Shown here piece after piece: positions 11,901 to 26,900 of a DNA stretch of 64,000 bases (position 1 is the stretch's first letter; every line of letters starts with the position of its first letter). A program made the translations under genes and the position numbers. Below the pieces are notes generated by a model, which made no database searches, was not told the origin of the DNA, and saw only the letters and a list, made by a program, of their open reading frames with translations. This DNA comes from Pycnopodia helianthoides (lineage: Eukaryota > Echinodermata > Asteroidea > Forcipulatida > Asteriidae), in assembly GCA_032158295.1 (NCBI GenBank), contig CM063254.1:1922001-1986000 (forward strand), in the 5' to 3' direction.

Positions 11901-14900
11901 CCGAGACTCGAACCCACACTCTGCTGATCAGAAACACCAGAGCTTGAGTCCGGTGTTCTTATCCGCTCGCCGCGACACAACTGTTCCCATATACATTGTT
12001 TACAAAATGAGATCATAAAAAATCAAGATTTTAACTAGTTTAAAAATTTTTTTTATAGTGCTTTATCTACAGGCCTCTCAAAGCGCTTATTATTAAAACT
12101 TTTTTTAAAACGTGTTTTTTTTTCAAATGTTGAATTAGGAGACCCGTTTATGTAGCACCTTATACGGGCTTACAAGGTGCTGTGGTACATTCAGTAGCCA
12201 CTGCAAGAAACACTGGGGCAAACCCCTTTCTCTTAGCGATATGTGTATTAAGACTGGGTTCATTGACATGCATTGCACAACACGGCTTTACGTCCCATCC
12301 AAAAGACCAAACAATAATGGTTAAGTGTCTTGCTTAAGGACACAAGTGTCAAGACCGGGACTCAAACCCCCACTCTGCTGCTCAGAAACACAAGAGCTTG
12401 AGTCCAGTGCGCTTGACCGCTCAGCCACGACATGCCACTTGTGAGATCATGACGCACAACTTGTGGCATCAATTGTGACATTCCCATGCCCTCTTATTTA
12501 AGATCTCTCCCCAGTTCCAGTCACCCGACTAGCATTCCGAATACTTTACTCACAAAGGTAGGTTTGCGTAAGCACAATAAAATATCACACCGCCTGAGTG
12601 ACCACCCTGCACTCGCCCCCTCATCACAGTCTACCTCCCAAATCCACCCATCCAGGAAGTTTCATTGATTTTGGAATCTCCAAAATCTAGTGACCCAGTT
12701 GCACTGACTCCCTTCCAACTTCCTCAGTCCCTACCACCTCCCAAATCCACTCAACTAAGAGGTTTGGTTGGTTTCCAACTCTCCAAACTCTAGTGACTCA
12801 GTTGCACTGGCTCCCTTCCAACTTCCTCCCACCCAGTCCCCACTACCTTCCAGTTCCCACTCACCAACGCTGCTTGCTTGAGCTCCACAATCTCCAGGAA
12901 TTGTTCCTGAACCTCTACCCTCAGTTTCTTCAGTTCTTCTTCCTTGTCTGCGACGGGGTCGTCGCCAGTTCCTGAGGAGTTACTTGCGTCTTTTTGAATC
13001 TGTTGCCGCTCTTTGCTCAATACTTTTCGCAGGCTCTGGTTCTCTCTCTCCAGACGACAGCGCATGTTCTCCTTCAATGAACGCTTTAGAGACAAGAAAA
13101 GGACAAGAATGGTTCAATGAAATCCACAGGCTCCAGAAGTTTCAGTTTTAATTGCACACTTTAGAAAGTCAAATTTAAGACTTTTTTAATGCCACCCTTG
13201 ACAAAATTCAAGACTAAAAATATGTGAATAAAGTAGGCAGTGATGAGACTATGACAAATTTTAAAGTCTGAAATTTGTACGCCACTCGCCGGCCGGACAA
13301 GTCAACCAGTATTTTGAGTCGTCCGAAAGTTTTTGCACTAGCCCGCATGTATGCATGTACTTTGCACACAATTTTTGAAACGTTGAGAAAAAGAAAACAA
13401 ACTTGGAAGTTTCAGTTTTATTTTATCTTTGCCTTCCATTTTTCTGAATTGCATTTACCACTGAATTTGTCTCCGAGAGAGGGCATGCTGCTATAGATAT
13501 TTAATCTCATTCAACAAGGCCGCAAAATTTCACACTTCAAAAAAAGAAGACAAAGTGGTTTGATTGAGTTGGCCGACAACAAAATAATCTTCAGCCATAC
13601 ATTCTTTCTTAAAAGCAGCAAGCTTAATTTTTTTTTTCTGGAATTCTGAATTTGAAATAATTGTTTTTGTGTTCTTTTACAAAAGTAACAATTTTTGAAC
13701 GGGGAAACATTTAAAAGTTTTGAGAACTCCTGTGACACTCACCAGTTTCTGATTTTCTTCTGATAGAGCCTTGCTCCGCTCATCTAATTTCTTCTTTAGT
13801 TGTTCCAGATCCTTGATCTTCCTCAAGAGACGTTTGTTTTTCTCAATAAGTGGTGTGGTGTTCCTTGCTTCAGTTGAGTTGCGGATTTTCCTTTCCTGCT
13901 CACAACAAGAGAATAAAATGTCAATTTGAAGGAACTTTGCAATCTTTAGTACCGACCACGTCTTTATGCCATACTTTTTTAAGCTCAAAGGTAAGACTGG
14001 TTTGACAAAAACATACTCTTTCTAATAACTGGTCTATGGTAACACGAACCACATATGAAATGCAACAAAACAGCTTTTGCAAAAATATTTTTGTAAGTCA
14101 GGAATAATGTATCCAGGGGCCGCTTTAAGATAAGGTGCAGCGTTGTATTGGTTGGAAAGACCGTTCCTTTACCTGCATTGGTAATAATGGTAAAATTGAT
14201 ATCAATGGCTGCTTACTCTCTTTGAGTCAAGATAAGGTAGATCATAGTTAATTAGTCTGTAATTTGGAAGAAAAGTTAAAACACTTGGGTGTTGTTGGAA
14301 AAATGTGTGCAGGTTAACAATCCACCTGTAAGTCATTCAACTCACATTGTCATTAGATTTAATCAATGTTTTAGTCAATTATTGTATTTTGGGATTTGTA
14401 ATTTGTAACCCTGTGGGAATCTCAGCAGAGATCAACTTTTCATGAATCCTGCTAAATCTGTCAAACACAAGTTTCTTTAAGGAACAGATAAGACCATCTT
14501 GCCCCATTGATCCCTTGTTGTCTCTAAGTGCTTAGCATACAAGACTTTTCCCTCCATGGGTGTACAACAAAAAACTAAAATCACTCTTTGTTTAAATATC
14601 CGTTGCAACTTTATTACCTTGTGGACTTATCGCACAATACTATACACCCACCTCCCCAACACCCCTCCCCCCACCACACCACAATTTTAAAAAGGGGTAC
14701 ACACTGTGTAAGTGTTGCTCTGAAATGTGACTATTTGTATCCACGATCAGGCAACGCTGAGCCATATCCCTTAATCATCTAGGGGGGGCCGCTACACCCA
14801 TCAAATGGGGGACTGGCATCCATCCAGGGACCCTTTTATTTCAACTGCTACAATTTAAGAATGATTTGACACGTAATTTCCCCCCTACATGTTCCAATGG

Positions 14901-17900
14901 TTTCCGCCTAGAATACCAGACTCTGCCTGGAGGTACCAGTCGACCGCACATTTTGTTGGCGCCAACACTTAGGTTGATTCTTTACCGGTGAAGAAATTAA
15001 AGAGCAGGTGTAATATGGAAACAAAGACTTCAGAATTGTCGTTTTACCGAGTCCCGTTAAACCAAAGAAGGTCAAAGTAACGGGCCTTTCCTGAATAGAC
15101 AGTTGCCCCCTCAGGGACCCTAGGTGGCAGCAGACATACCAGGTAACTTTCCATTGTTTATGTACCGTAATTTCCTGTATATGAGGCACACAGCGTATGA
15201 GGCGCAGTACCCCAAAATTACAGAAACAAGATTCAAGTGTTACGTACAAGGCGCATTGCTGTATAAGATGCAACATGACTTCTCACACAGAGGCTCGCCA
15301 GGTCCCACTCACTGTTGGTACAACACCACATACAGGGGTACTGGGTTGGTATATGACACTTACCATAATATAAAGGGATCGTCCTTTTTTCAACCATAAA
15401 CATGAGTAAAACATCAATTCTGTTTTTGCATTATTATTTCTTTTCATTTATATTTATATTTTTTTTCTAAAAAAAAATAGCTTTGTGGCTTTTCTTTTTA
15501 CACAACGAGCGCAGGCACACACGCGTTTTCCAAACATTTCCAATGAATAGGCTGCTAATCTTCTCTGAAATGTAGAATGCTTTTCAAAGCAAGCAAACTC
15601 AGCTTAATGTATGTGTGGGTGTATGACGATGATGGATCTTATCAAGCAGGGTCTCTTCGGGTATAAAATGTTACCATATTTTCCTCACATACCAAATCTG
15701 CTTTGTCTTCGACGAGTTGCTTATTCCTCTCCTCCAGTTTCCGAAGCAGCCCTTTCAGATCTGAGATCTTCTTGTTGACCTTCTTCTCGTCCTCATCAGC
15801 TTGGTCCTGGAGAGAATCATCACAAATAGTTCATCAAGAAAATCCTCACAAACGCTCATTGCAATAGTTTGGTTTGCAGGACTTGGCAACAGTGTCATGA
15901 AGATATTAGTAAAAAAAAAATAATAATAATAAAAAAGTCAGGTGATGATGACTAGATTAGTCTAAGCTTACAGCAGTCTAGTCTAAACAACGAGACCAAA
16001 CCTATCTCACTTGGGTATAGTCAAGATCCACTTACACGACTTAGCAAAAGTAGAAGTCCCCAAGTTCCCAAATCTACACAGGCCCAATTTCATAAACCCT
16101 GTAAGCACAAAAACTTGCTAAGCACAGAAAAATCTTGCTAAGCAGAAACAGGTTACCAGCCAAAGTTTCATAGAGTTTACATTGTTGCCACTGGTTCCCA
16201 ACTCGTATTTTGCTAAGCAAAGAAATTTGTTAAGCACTATTTTCTGCTTAACAGCTTTATGAGATTAGACCCAGAGCAGTAGATAAATAGCCAGATATGT
16301 TCTGTCAGAACTAAGCTGGACAAAATCTTATCAGAACTAAATTCTGCTCAGAGATAGAAAATAGTAATGACATGGTGTTACCACAAAACTATAATGTAAT
16401 GTGTCTGAATGTATACTACAAGACTCGTAATGATCAAAAGTGACAAATTTTATTTCAAAGCTTACTTTTTATAAACCAAGGCCCAATTTCATAGAGCTGC
16501 TTAACGGCCGATTTTTGTGCTTACTGTGCGAGTTTCCATGTCATAGCGCTGCTAACCGTAAGCGAATATTTCCACGCAGGAAGAATATTCCCCATAGGAA
16601 TACACAGTCTGAGAAGTGTTTCGACAGAAACACTTTTCAGATTCAAATTTTGGGGAATAAAAAGTGACATATTTTCCATAACCGTAGTACTTTGAAGTTA
16701 AAAGTTTCTCAAAATTTATTATACAACCCAAGGCTGCTGTACTTCTTACCAAGTAAGTCTTTATTGCCATTCATTTTCAGAGTCATTACCAAACGTGTAC
16801 TGTGCCTTTAACGCATTATACAATCAAACTTAAAGTGCATTATCAAAAATCTAGCAAACTTGATGTACTTACCCCAAACTGAAAGCCACCGGAGCTGCCA
16901 AAAGAAGACTCATGTGTACTTGAAGATCTGTGATCCCAGGACTCGGCCATCTTGCTAAGATTGAGGAGATTGCCTAAGGAATCTTTCTCTCCTTGGAGCC
17001 TCTTGGTGTAACCACTCTTGTGGCCAAGCTCCTTCTCTAACTCTGAGATGGTGTAATCCTTGGATTTGAGTTCTTCCATCTAAGTGGTAATCATAAAACA
17101 CTTTCCATTATTTCCAAGAAAGGTTTTATATCATTCAATGTTTACTTTACGTTGTACATTTGGGTCATTCCACCAAGTTGGGAAACACTTTGTGACATTT
17201 GTCTGACTTGTGCATGGTTTTAGTCCTGCCCCATTTCTGCTGTATTTAATCACTGACTATCACGAAAACGGTTTTGCCTGGTGCAATGTGTTCCTTGTAA
17301 TTAGTGCACGAAGTGAATTTGCACAATAATGTATTTGAGTGTTGAAAAATTTGAAAAATAAACTTCTGGATGTAACATGGACACGGTGTCCGTGTCACAT
17401 CCAAATCACACATTTTTAATAATAATTTCCATTAAAATGCATTAAAACAATTTATACTTCATCAAACTTGTTCACACTCAAAGGAGAATGTTACATGAAA
17501 TAATTGGGTCAAATAAATGATTTTTTTTTCATAATATGGACAAATAGTGCACAAAAATCACACTGTGTCTCAACTTGGTGGAATGACCCATTTCCCTGTA
17601 CTAAAGTTTACTTCAGTATTTGTTTCCATAATCATCATCGTCATCATCCTTCGTCCTCGGACAGAATAGTAGAAGCAGCTTTGATGAAATGGTGACAGGT
17701 TGCTTTATCCCTCATGAGTTGTTGGGTTTCCATAATAACATTCAATTAATTTGAGCTTTAGTTGTTGGGTTTCCATAATAACATTCAGTTATTTTGAGCT
17801 TTAGGGATGGTTCAACATTTTCACAGCATACGTACAAACCATACGCTAGGGGAAGGAGGTTAACAGGCCTGGAATTACCCGGAGGCCATGGAGGCCATGG

Positions 17901-20900
17901 CCTCTGCTGCCCTGGTCTTGGCCTTGATGCCCCTTCAGAGGTTTCCCTTAGACTTTAAGATTTTCCAATGGAAGTGCCCTTTGCAAAATGAAAATGGCCT
18001 TGCCCTCTGAAAGATGAAATTCCAGGCCTGGGTTAATATCCAATGTAGTTTTTTTTTTTTTTTGTAAAAGTGTGAATCATTACCTGGGAATGGTTTGCCC
18101 AAAATAAACTACTTTTTCTAAGAATCAGACAAGTTACATGACTTTAAAAGAAATTCACATATACGAGTGTGCTACAGACTTGTTTACTACAACTACAAGT
18201 ACATGTACATGTATAAACCTTACACTTCTTCTAAATAGTAATTTCAATTTACATTGTTGTACACTAAATTAAAATTAGTATTTTAATTGATAAACACAGA
18301 AGAAAAAATCTAAAATGTGACCATTTAGTTTTTTTTCTGGTAAAGCAAAACTTGGCAAACCTACTAAACATGGCTATGTTAACAGAGATTTTCTTTTTAA
18401 ATGGTGAAAACATATAATGAAAAACTTGGTCTGCCATTTTGGGAGTCAAATGGCATGTTAAGATACTGTACTCATCTAACCAAGCTCGATCGCCTGAAAC
18501 TCCCACTGCAAAGTATACAGACAGGAAATCTGACTCCCCAAAACGGCTTACCAAGATTTAGCGTGGCTGGCTAGATGGTGTCGGATAAACTGGGTTAATA
18601 GACCTTTATGCAGTGACGTCATCAAGCCGCCATCTTAAAGGTAAAACTTTGATGAAACAACAGAAAACGCTCAGCTATGTACACGCGGCGCACGGGATCA
18701 GCCAATGGGATATCTTCTTTTGACATCTAGCCGAGGGCGCCCTACTCAAATGACCTCGTTCCTGTACATAAGGTCTATACAAGACATCTCAACTTTTCCA
18801 AACATTTTCACAAGAATAAAAAACACCTTGACAGCCAGAGAAACTACAGGACAGTTCATTTACAACCTTCCAACATCTCTTCATTGTGAAGTACAGTGTA
18901 AAGGGTATTTTGTGAAATATGTACTCATTATTTGAGTGTGAAACTCGGAAGTCTATTTGTGAGTCCAGGGCTCGAATTTGACACTGGACTGCTGGCCCGA
19001 GGCCAGTGATTTTAGCATCGGGCCAGTAAACTCATGTTCGGACAAGTCCGGCAGTCTTGTGTTTGTGTTCAAATGTTGACTTTCAGTCTGATAAATACAA
19101 TTCTGTTGATTATCAAAGACTACATACCCCTAATATACAAAAGAGATCAATTTTCTCTCAGTGCTTTTTCAAATTCAAACAGTTCAAATATTAACCTGTT
19201 TAGGCTTTTTTCTTCTCACTTCAATTCTGGTCTTGTACTCAAAATTCTGGTCCAGTAAATATTTTTAGCTACAAGCCCTACGGTCTTGTGGGTTTTCCCC
19301 AAAAATTCTAGCCCTGGAGTCTACATGTACTATGTATCCTATCCACGAGTTTGTAATGAATAAGCAATGCAGCTGCTTTTGTCTTGAGTCACATCCAATT
19401 AATTAGGCCAGGTGGTGTGCTTTACCATGGCGCCAACAGTCCTCTTGTGTCCCGCTGAGCTAGACTTGAATTGGAGGTCACAAGGAGAGGAAGGAAAGTG
19501 CACTTGGATACCTGTACCTGAACTTACCCCAGCATTAAGTGGTGTACTAGTAAATCCCTAAATGAGATTTCAAGGCTAAATACTGCACGGCAAGTACTCT
19601 ATTAAAAACTGGTGGTTAACCACCAGTAAAAATCCCGTATCCGTACCATAACAAGTACACTATACATAGTTTTTATTTATAGTTAATTTATTCTCTTATT
19701 TTTACATGCATGTTGATATTTTATCTACTCTACTTGCTTTACAACTAGATATGGGGCTGCAGGTCTACAGGCCACGGTAATTACTTTGCTTTTGTTTTCT
19801 CCAAGCCCATTTGGAAGTATTTTTGTATTGTCTTGTATCGTTGTGTTGGCTGAATAAATAAAAAATAATATTACTAATAATACTACTGAAGCTCATGGTC
19901 AACTAAAAAAATCTTGTGATAAATCATCCACTGTTTCCACAATGCAAACATTTAACCATTGAGGTTCAGTGTAAGCTTAAATGCTCATCCTGTGTCATTT
20001 GAAAAGCAAGACAAAATGCCCACAACTCCAAAAACTTTATGCAGTGCTTGGTGGAAGAAGAACTAAGAAGTTGCATACCGGATGCATTGAGAGGGTGATT
20101 TCATAACTCACAATGCATCACATTCTTACTTAGTGAAGTAGGATTATTGTCATTTGTTGAACATCTACAGATAAATTACAAGATTTTTTTCAATCTGGAA
20201 GCTCACTTATTTAAAATTCATCCCAGTACCAATCCTCTGAAGAAATATTTCCATCCAAAATACTGTCAAGGAGATGCCATTTGAAGCCCCCCCCCATAAA
20301 CCACTGATTGTTTATTTCTATTGCAACAATCCAAATAATAAGTATTGTTTGAAGCTTTGCATGGTGTGGAAAATAGAAAGGAACTATAAATAAATAGTAA
20401 ACTTGCGGGTACAGTTCCCTAAAGGAACTACTAAATAAATAGTAAACTTGCGGGTTGGTTGTAGTCTGCAAGTTTACTATTTATTTATAGCTCCTTCCTA
20501 TAATCCAAATAATCCCATTCCCATTAAATGCATAAAAACCCTTGTACTATGTAAACTGTTTTTCATTGTCACTAAAAAATGACTTCTTAACTTGATGAAG
20601 TTTTCATAGGTCGTTTTTATGATGTGTTTCTTGAAAACTAGAGGACGGATATTGATTCACTCTTCCGAAAAACAAGAGGAAGTAGTTGTCAAGAGATGTT
20701 TGTTACCACCAGTATTTTTTCACCAAGGAAGACTAACATCTACAGTAGCTCAAACAATCTATGACACATTCTTTAAGGGATGGAGTGGCAGTCATATCTA
20801 ATACTACATTAATCAAAGATGTAATGAAATTCTTATTCAAATCTCGCTTTATGCCAGCCAGGTCATGGGAAAAGGAGATTTTCAAATTATATTGCAGCCT

Positions 20901-23900
20901 ACCAAAACTGTATGAAGTAGTGTAAGTTTGACAAAAGTCCACAAAACTCTTTAAGACTGAGCATGGGTTGCGTGACTCACTTTAAAATTCTAACTGACTA
21001 GAGTGGCAATTCTACTCCCTACAGACCATCAATAAAATAATAAGGAAGTTGTGAGTACACCGTTCCCAAACCAACCCTATGGGTGCACAACAAGGTTTGG
21101 AATTCCACCAATATTTACACATCAGTCTCTCCACAGAACTTGTACATTACAATAAACGTTGTTGGGCTCGGTGTATACAAATATTGACAAGCAGTAGGGT
21201 GTAATTGATGTTTAACACAATACAGAACAACTCACATAAAGAAACCACTCCAAGGAAATATACCTCAGAATGGGACCCCCGCTACTGGGTCAAGAAGTCA
21301 AGTTAGTAATAACATGGAGCAAAGGAACGCCAGTTGGGTTGGGCAAAACACAGCATGACAATTGAATCACAGAGTTATTTATGACTTCATGTCCCACAGA
21401 CTTAAATCATGCCATCAAAACCTTGCTTCTCTCATGGAAGAAGGAAGACGCTTCTCTCATGGAAGAAGGAAGACACTTCTCTCATGGAAGAAGGAAGATC
21501 TTCTCTCATGGAAGAAGGAAGACACTTCTCTCATGGAAGGAGGAAGATCTTCTCTCATGGAAGAAGGAAGACGCTTCTCTCATGGAAGAAGGAAGACGCT
21601 TCTCTCATGGAAGAAGGAAGACACTTCTCTCATGGAAGAAGGAAGACGCTTCTCTCATGGAAGAAGGAAGACACCTCTCTCATGGAAGAAGGAAGACACT
21701 TCTCTCATGGAAGAAGGAAGACGTTTCTCTCATGGAAGAAGGAAGACGTTTCTCTCATGGAAGAAGGAAGACACTTCTCTCATGGAAGAAGGAAGACACT
21801 TCTCTCATGGAAGAAGGAAGACACTTCTCTCATGGAAGAAGGAATACATTTCTCTCATGGAAGAAGGAAGACGCTTCTCTCATGGAAGAAGGAAGACGCT
21901 TCTCTCATGGAAGAAGGAAGACACTTCTCTCATGGAAGAAGGAAGACACTTCTCTCATGGAAGAAGGAAGATGCTTCTCTCATGGAAGAAGGAAGACACT
22001 TCTCTCATGAAAGAAGGAAGACGCTTCTCTCATGGAAGAAGGAAGACGCTTCTCTCATGGAAGAAGGAAGACGCTTCTCTCATGGAAGAAGGAAGATGCT
22101 TCTCTCATGGAAGAAGGAAGACACTTTTCTCATGGCAGAAGGAAGACGCTTCTCTCGTGGAAGAAGGAAGACACTTTTCTCATTGAAGAAGGAAGACGCT
22201 TCTCTCATAGAAGAAGGAAGACACTTTTCTCATTGAAGAAGGAAGACGCTTCTCTCATGAAAGAAGGAAGACACTTCTCTCATGGAAGAAGGAAGACGCT
22301 TCTTTCCAATTCAAATCTATGTAAACCCTTCCTCCGGGAGGTTGGCCGAGTGGTTTCTTCCCTGCCCCGCCTTTCACCTCTGTGGACCCTGACTCAATTC
22401 ACAGACAAGAGCCTTGTGGATTGGGTTTTCAGTCCCTACTTGACTGTGTGGGTTTTACCTACAGCGGTTTTCCTCCCATGTCTAAAACTGAAATTTTTTC
22501 ACTTTCTTCTTTCTCAAAAGTTGGTGTGATGTTTCCATATAGGATGCTTTGCTGACTATATAATTCAGAATCAGATATAACCAAACCAAGACTGGAAGGG
22601 GAAAACAATAGTGCTCTGTTGTTCACAACAGTTTACTTGTAAAAAATGTCTCCTCCCGATTGGGTCCATAACACGGGTGTGTTACATTGTAGTGACAATC
22701 AAATTGCTGATACAAATTATGACTTTAATCATATGCTAAACATGCCATTTTCAGCATACACTGTAGCACTCAACAAATTTTCACAGGGAAAAACATTTCA
22801 AAAACTTTCACATGATAATGCATTGAATGTGAAGAAGGAACCACTGTGCATTTAAATCCCCCCTTGGCTTGCCTACACCAACTTTGGTCGAGTTTTTGGG
22901 GTGTTTTTTATGAATAAAAAGCTTTCGACATGGAGGAAATGAGGAAGTATTTTTTACATTGATTGGGCCTGTAGGTCTTATCTTTTCATGGGAATGTACT
23001 TTTCACTTTTGTTTTTCTGCCGCAAACATCCGTTTCAAGACAACTTTAAAAACATGTGTTCCACTTGCTACTTATTTTAAAGGGGAGCTAAAGCAGTGTT
23101 GTTAATGTTCTTCATATTCATTACAGAGTAAATCAAATCCATTTCAACTGAATTTACCTTTGTTTTAAATGTCTGGCCCAACCTAACAATTTAAAAAGGA
23201 AAACAAAATGGCTCATTTGTAGAAGTATTTATTTGCAGCAATTTTTTTTCCTTAGATACAAAACCATTATAATCCATGAAAACCCTTGTTTGTGGAGTGC
23301 AAGTTTTCACCCTTAACCTTGAACCCCTTGGGTTGTTACTAGGATTCTTCTTTGCACTCCAAAAAAGTTGTATCCAACACCACCGAGTCCAACACCACTT
23401 AATGAGCAAGCTGTTACAATTTGGGTCCAATTTCATAGAGCTGCATAAGCACAAAAAGTGGCTAAGCACAATCAAAATTTGCTTACCAGAAAACGGTTAC
23501 TGGCCAAAACACCATGTCACATGTACCTTCTGTGACTGGTATCCTGCTTATTCCTGCTAGGCAGGAAATTGTTAAGCAATATTTTCTGCTTTTAAAAACA
23601 GCTCTATGAAATTGGGCACTGGTTACCATGGTGGTATGCCTGACCTTAAGCACCATCACTAAGTTTGGCAGTGTCCAACAACCTCAATAGAAACAGACTA
23701 TTGGATTTTGATGGATGTTTTGATTTAGGATTTCTCCCCAAGTGGATCACTAACTACAGGAAGACCCTTTTAAGTCAACCACAAAACAATTACTCAACAC
23801 TCAAAGTGTTGGAATTATGGTGGTTGCTACCTGATCATATACAAAGCATTATCAATAGGCCAGGCCTTGCGCTTAAGCTTTTTGTAAAGTAGCCCGCCGG

Positions 23901-26900
23901 GCTAGTAAACTGTGCATTTTACTTGCCCCCAGGAAGTTTTAGTAGCCCAGATTTTAAACAGGAATTGCCATAAATGTCATGTTCTGATGTGATAATGTTA
24001 ACGATAGCATTTTTTACTAGACAATGTACGCCGGGCTAGTGTTAAGGGCGAGCCCTGATAGGGCCCTATACTCTGTTCAACAAAACTAAACAAAAACAGC
24101 TTTTAGAAGAACTTCTTAAAGTTATCTCAAATTATAAATCGCAACTCTCAGTTACTTCAGAGGGAAAGGACCTTACTCTTAAGCTTGGGCGATACCACGA
24201 TATTATCGAATATCGCGATACTAGTTCTGAAACGATTATGATATCGGGTCACATTTTTTTTAATCGTGATATCGGTAAATCGCGATATCGTTAAGTATCG
24301 CGATGTATTTCCTAGCCGAGACGATCTTGCAACAATAAATCTCCTCGTCAAGGCGATATTGCAACAATAAATCTCCTAGTTGAGACGATTTGCTGCATCA
24401 AAGAGCTGTCAAAGAGTTGCAAGTCACAGACCGCAACCGCAAGATTCCCAAACAGATCTGATCCGACGGGGTTTAGTCTTCGAAAAAACCAACATCAAAG
24501 CCTTAGCGATCAGGCGGTCTCACGCAGACAGGTGTTATCACGTGCGTGTTGAGGACGTGCGAGTAGCGTGATCTAATTAGTTATGCACACATAAAGAACA
24601 GTCTGTCATGCGCAGTTAACACATTAAATGTGTGTAAGTAATAGGCCCAGGTTTTCATACCATAGGTTTAGAGTAAAACCCGAAGAATAGGTGATTGGAA
24701 CAACGGCAGAAAAGATCAGTCAATCATAGCCACAACTCACAACGTGAGAATTGTAGTAGATTGACGGCATAAAGAAATAATCGCGATTATATCGAATATC
24801 GCGATATATTCTCGACGATATATCGTGGCTGAGAAAAAGCGATATCGCCCAAGCTTACTTACTCTATGGATATTTTTAGCACCGACTAATGCTCATGTAG
24901 GTCAAGCCCCTTGACGCAAACAATACCCATGAAGAACCTGCCAAAAAACTCACAGCACACACCTGAAAAACATCCTAGAATCTCCCTAAAGTCATACCAT
25001 TTTGGAAACTGTCTCCAGGTCCAAATCCTAATTTAGGACATTTTTCTACAATGAAACTAAAAGGTAATCACACCATACTTAGCCGCAAGTAATCCAAACA
25101 ACCTGATTGTTTAATTACTTCCCCCCTCCCCCAAACTGCTGTTATTTGGCTGAACGCAGTTAGCCGCCATACTTGCACCAAATTGCTACTTCCTAATTAG
25201 ATTTGCTTCTTGGGCTACAAGTTTCCTGGATTGAGTTATTGCACGCGATACGCTGTTGGGAACACTACTTCCATCTCATTGGATAACTTGTAAAATGAAA
25301 TTGATTTTCTAGTCAGATGATTTGAATTTTTTTGTATTCAGCTCTTACACAGGTCTAATTCAATGTTCAAACAGTGAACAACTTGAAGATATAATTAATT
25401 TTACAGAGACGGAACAAAATTTGACCCTTTTCTTTATGTTAATACTGAATCTCAAGAAGAAAACCAAGAGGCCGTTTTTAAATGGTTTCAAAAGTGTGTC
25501 AAAACTAAAATCTCCTTTAGGCCTTACATGAAAAGCCAATTTCTTAACCCTGCCCCTAACTCTCTTAAAAATATTAACCAGGATCCTTCGTCATTCTAAC
25601 AAAATCCAACACCATTATGGTAACTCAACACCCAAACTGTTGGACTCTGATTTTGGCGGTATGCCTGATCCCATGTAAAGCACAATCAATTTATTAGTGC
25701 AATCCTCACTTGAAAAGCAAAACATTCAGTTGGATTTGGATGGGTTGGGGATGGTCAAGGATCAGAATTTCAAGTTGACCAAAAAGATTTCCACTTGAAA
25801 ACTCTTTTGGCCATATTACCACAATGGTAGGGAAACCTGTTCAGAGTCACTTACAACTAGGGTCCGATTTCATAGAGCTGCTAAGCACAAAAATTTGCTT
25901 AGCATGAAATTTCTTCCTTGATAAAAACAGGATTACCAACCAAATTTCCACGTGATTTTCAGGATAAGCAAACAACAGCTGAGTACCAGTAACAAGCAAT
26001 ATTCAACACATGGAAATTTGGTTGGTAACCCTGTTTTTATCAAGGAAGAAATTTCATGCTAAGCAAATTTTTGTGCTTAGCAGCTCTATGAAATTGGGCC
26101 CTGATTAACAAAAAATACTGAAAACAATTTAGAAACCTTTTTTGTTGACAATTCAATGTGAAGTGCTTTCATCTTTTGAAAAACTGTTCTTAAAAGTATC
26201 GAAATCCAACACAGGATTAACACAGAATCAGTATCAGGGTTTCCGTCACAAGAACACTTCATTTCTAAATTCACTTTCTGTTGTTTAAAGTACATTTACA
26301 TAAGGTTGTATCTTGTCTAAGGTTTGCTTTGATTTTAGTGCTGCAGTCACAATAATCGAACTTGTTTGATATGCAAATGATGTTTGACTTAAAGGTATTG
26401 TACACTTTTGGTAACAGCTCAAAATCAGTGTCCACATTTTGTGTGATTAAACATATGCATGAACAAACAAACCTGTGAAAGTTTGAGCTCAATTGGTCAT
26501 CGAGGTCACGAGAAAATAGTGAAAAGAGATCTTATGTGTTTTCTGTTTTTTTCAAATTATCGCGCGCGATAATTACTATTGTTTTACTCGTTTCTCAGAA
26601 ACGATAGCATTTTAGGCAGAAATATTTTAAGGAACCCTTTCTACCATTACTTACTTTAAATCATGTAAGTTATGTGTGAATCTGTGAACATTGTGTTTTT
26701 CGATCTTACCAATAGTGTACAGGGCCTTTAAGCCATGTCTTTTGAGCATCTGGAAACAGCAACCTAACAAAGTATCAAACATCAGCTTTTTCTATCAGTT
26801 AAATCTTTTATGCCATTTTATACAAGTAAACATCCATTCCAAACAGCCACTTGAAAACCATTGATATCAATAACAATTTGCAAATTTGTGACATCAAATT

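Noticed and set aside
11695..12018. 107-codon frame with CGAICSRSNQEHRGEP
   Set aside because: Lies wholly in a dispersed repeat that occurs again at 12045-12430 with stops.
21362..22529. Forward frames of 165-275 codons with SLMEEGRRFSHGRRK repeats
   Set aside because: Products of a stop-free 25-bp minisatellite inside an intron of a gene on the other strand; three frames are equally open.
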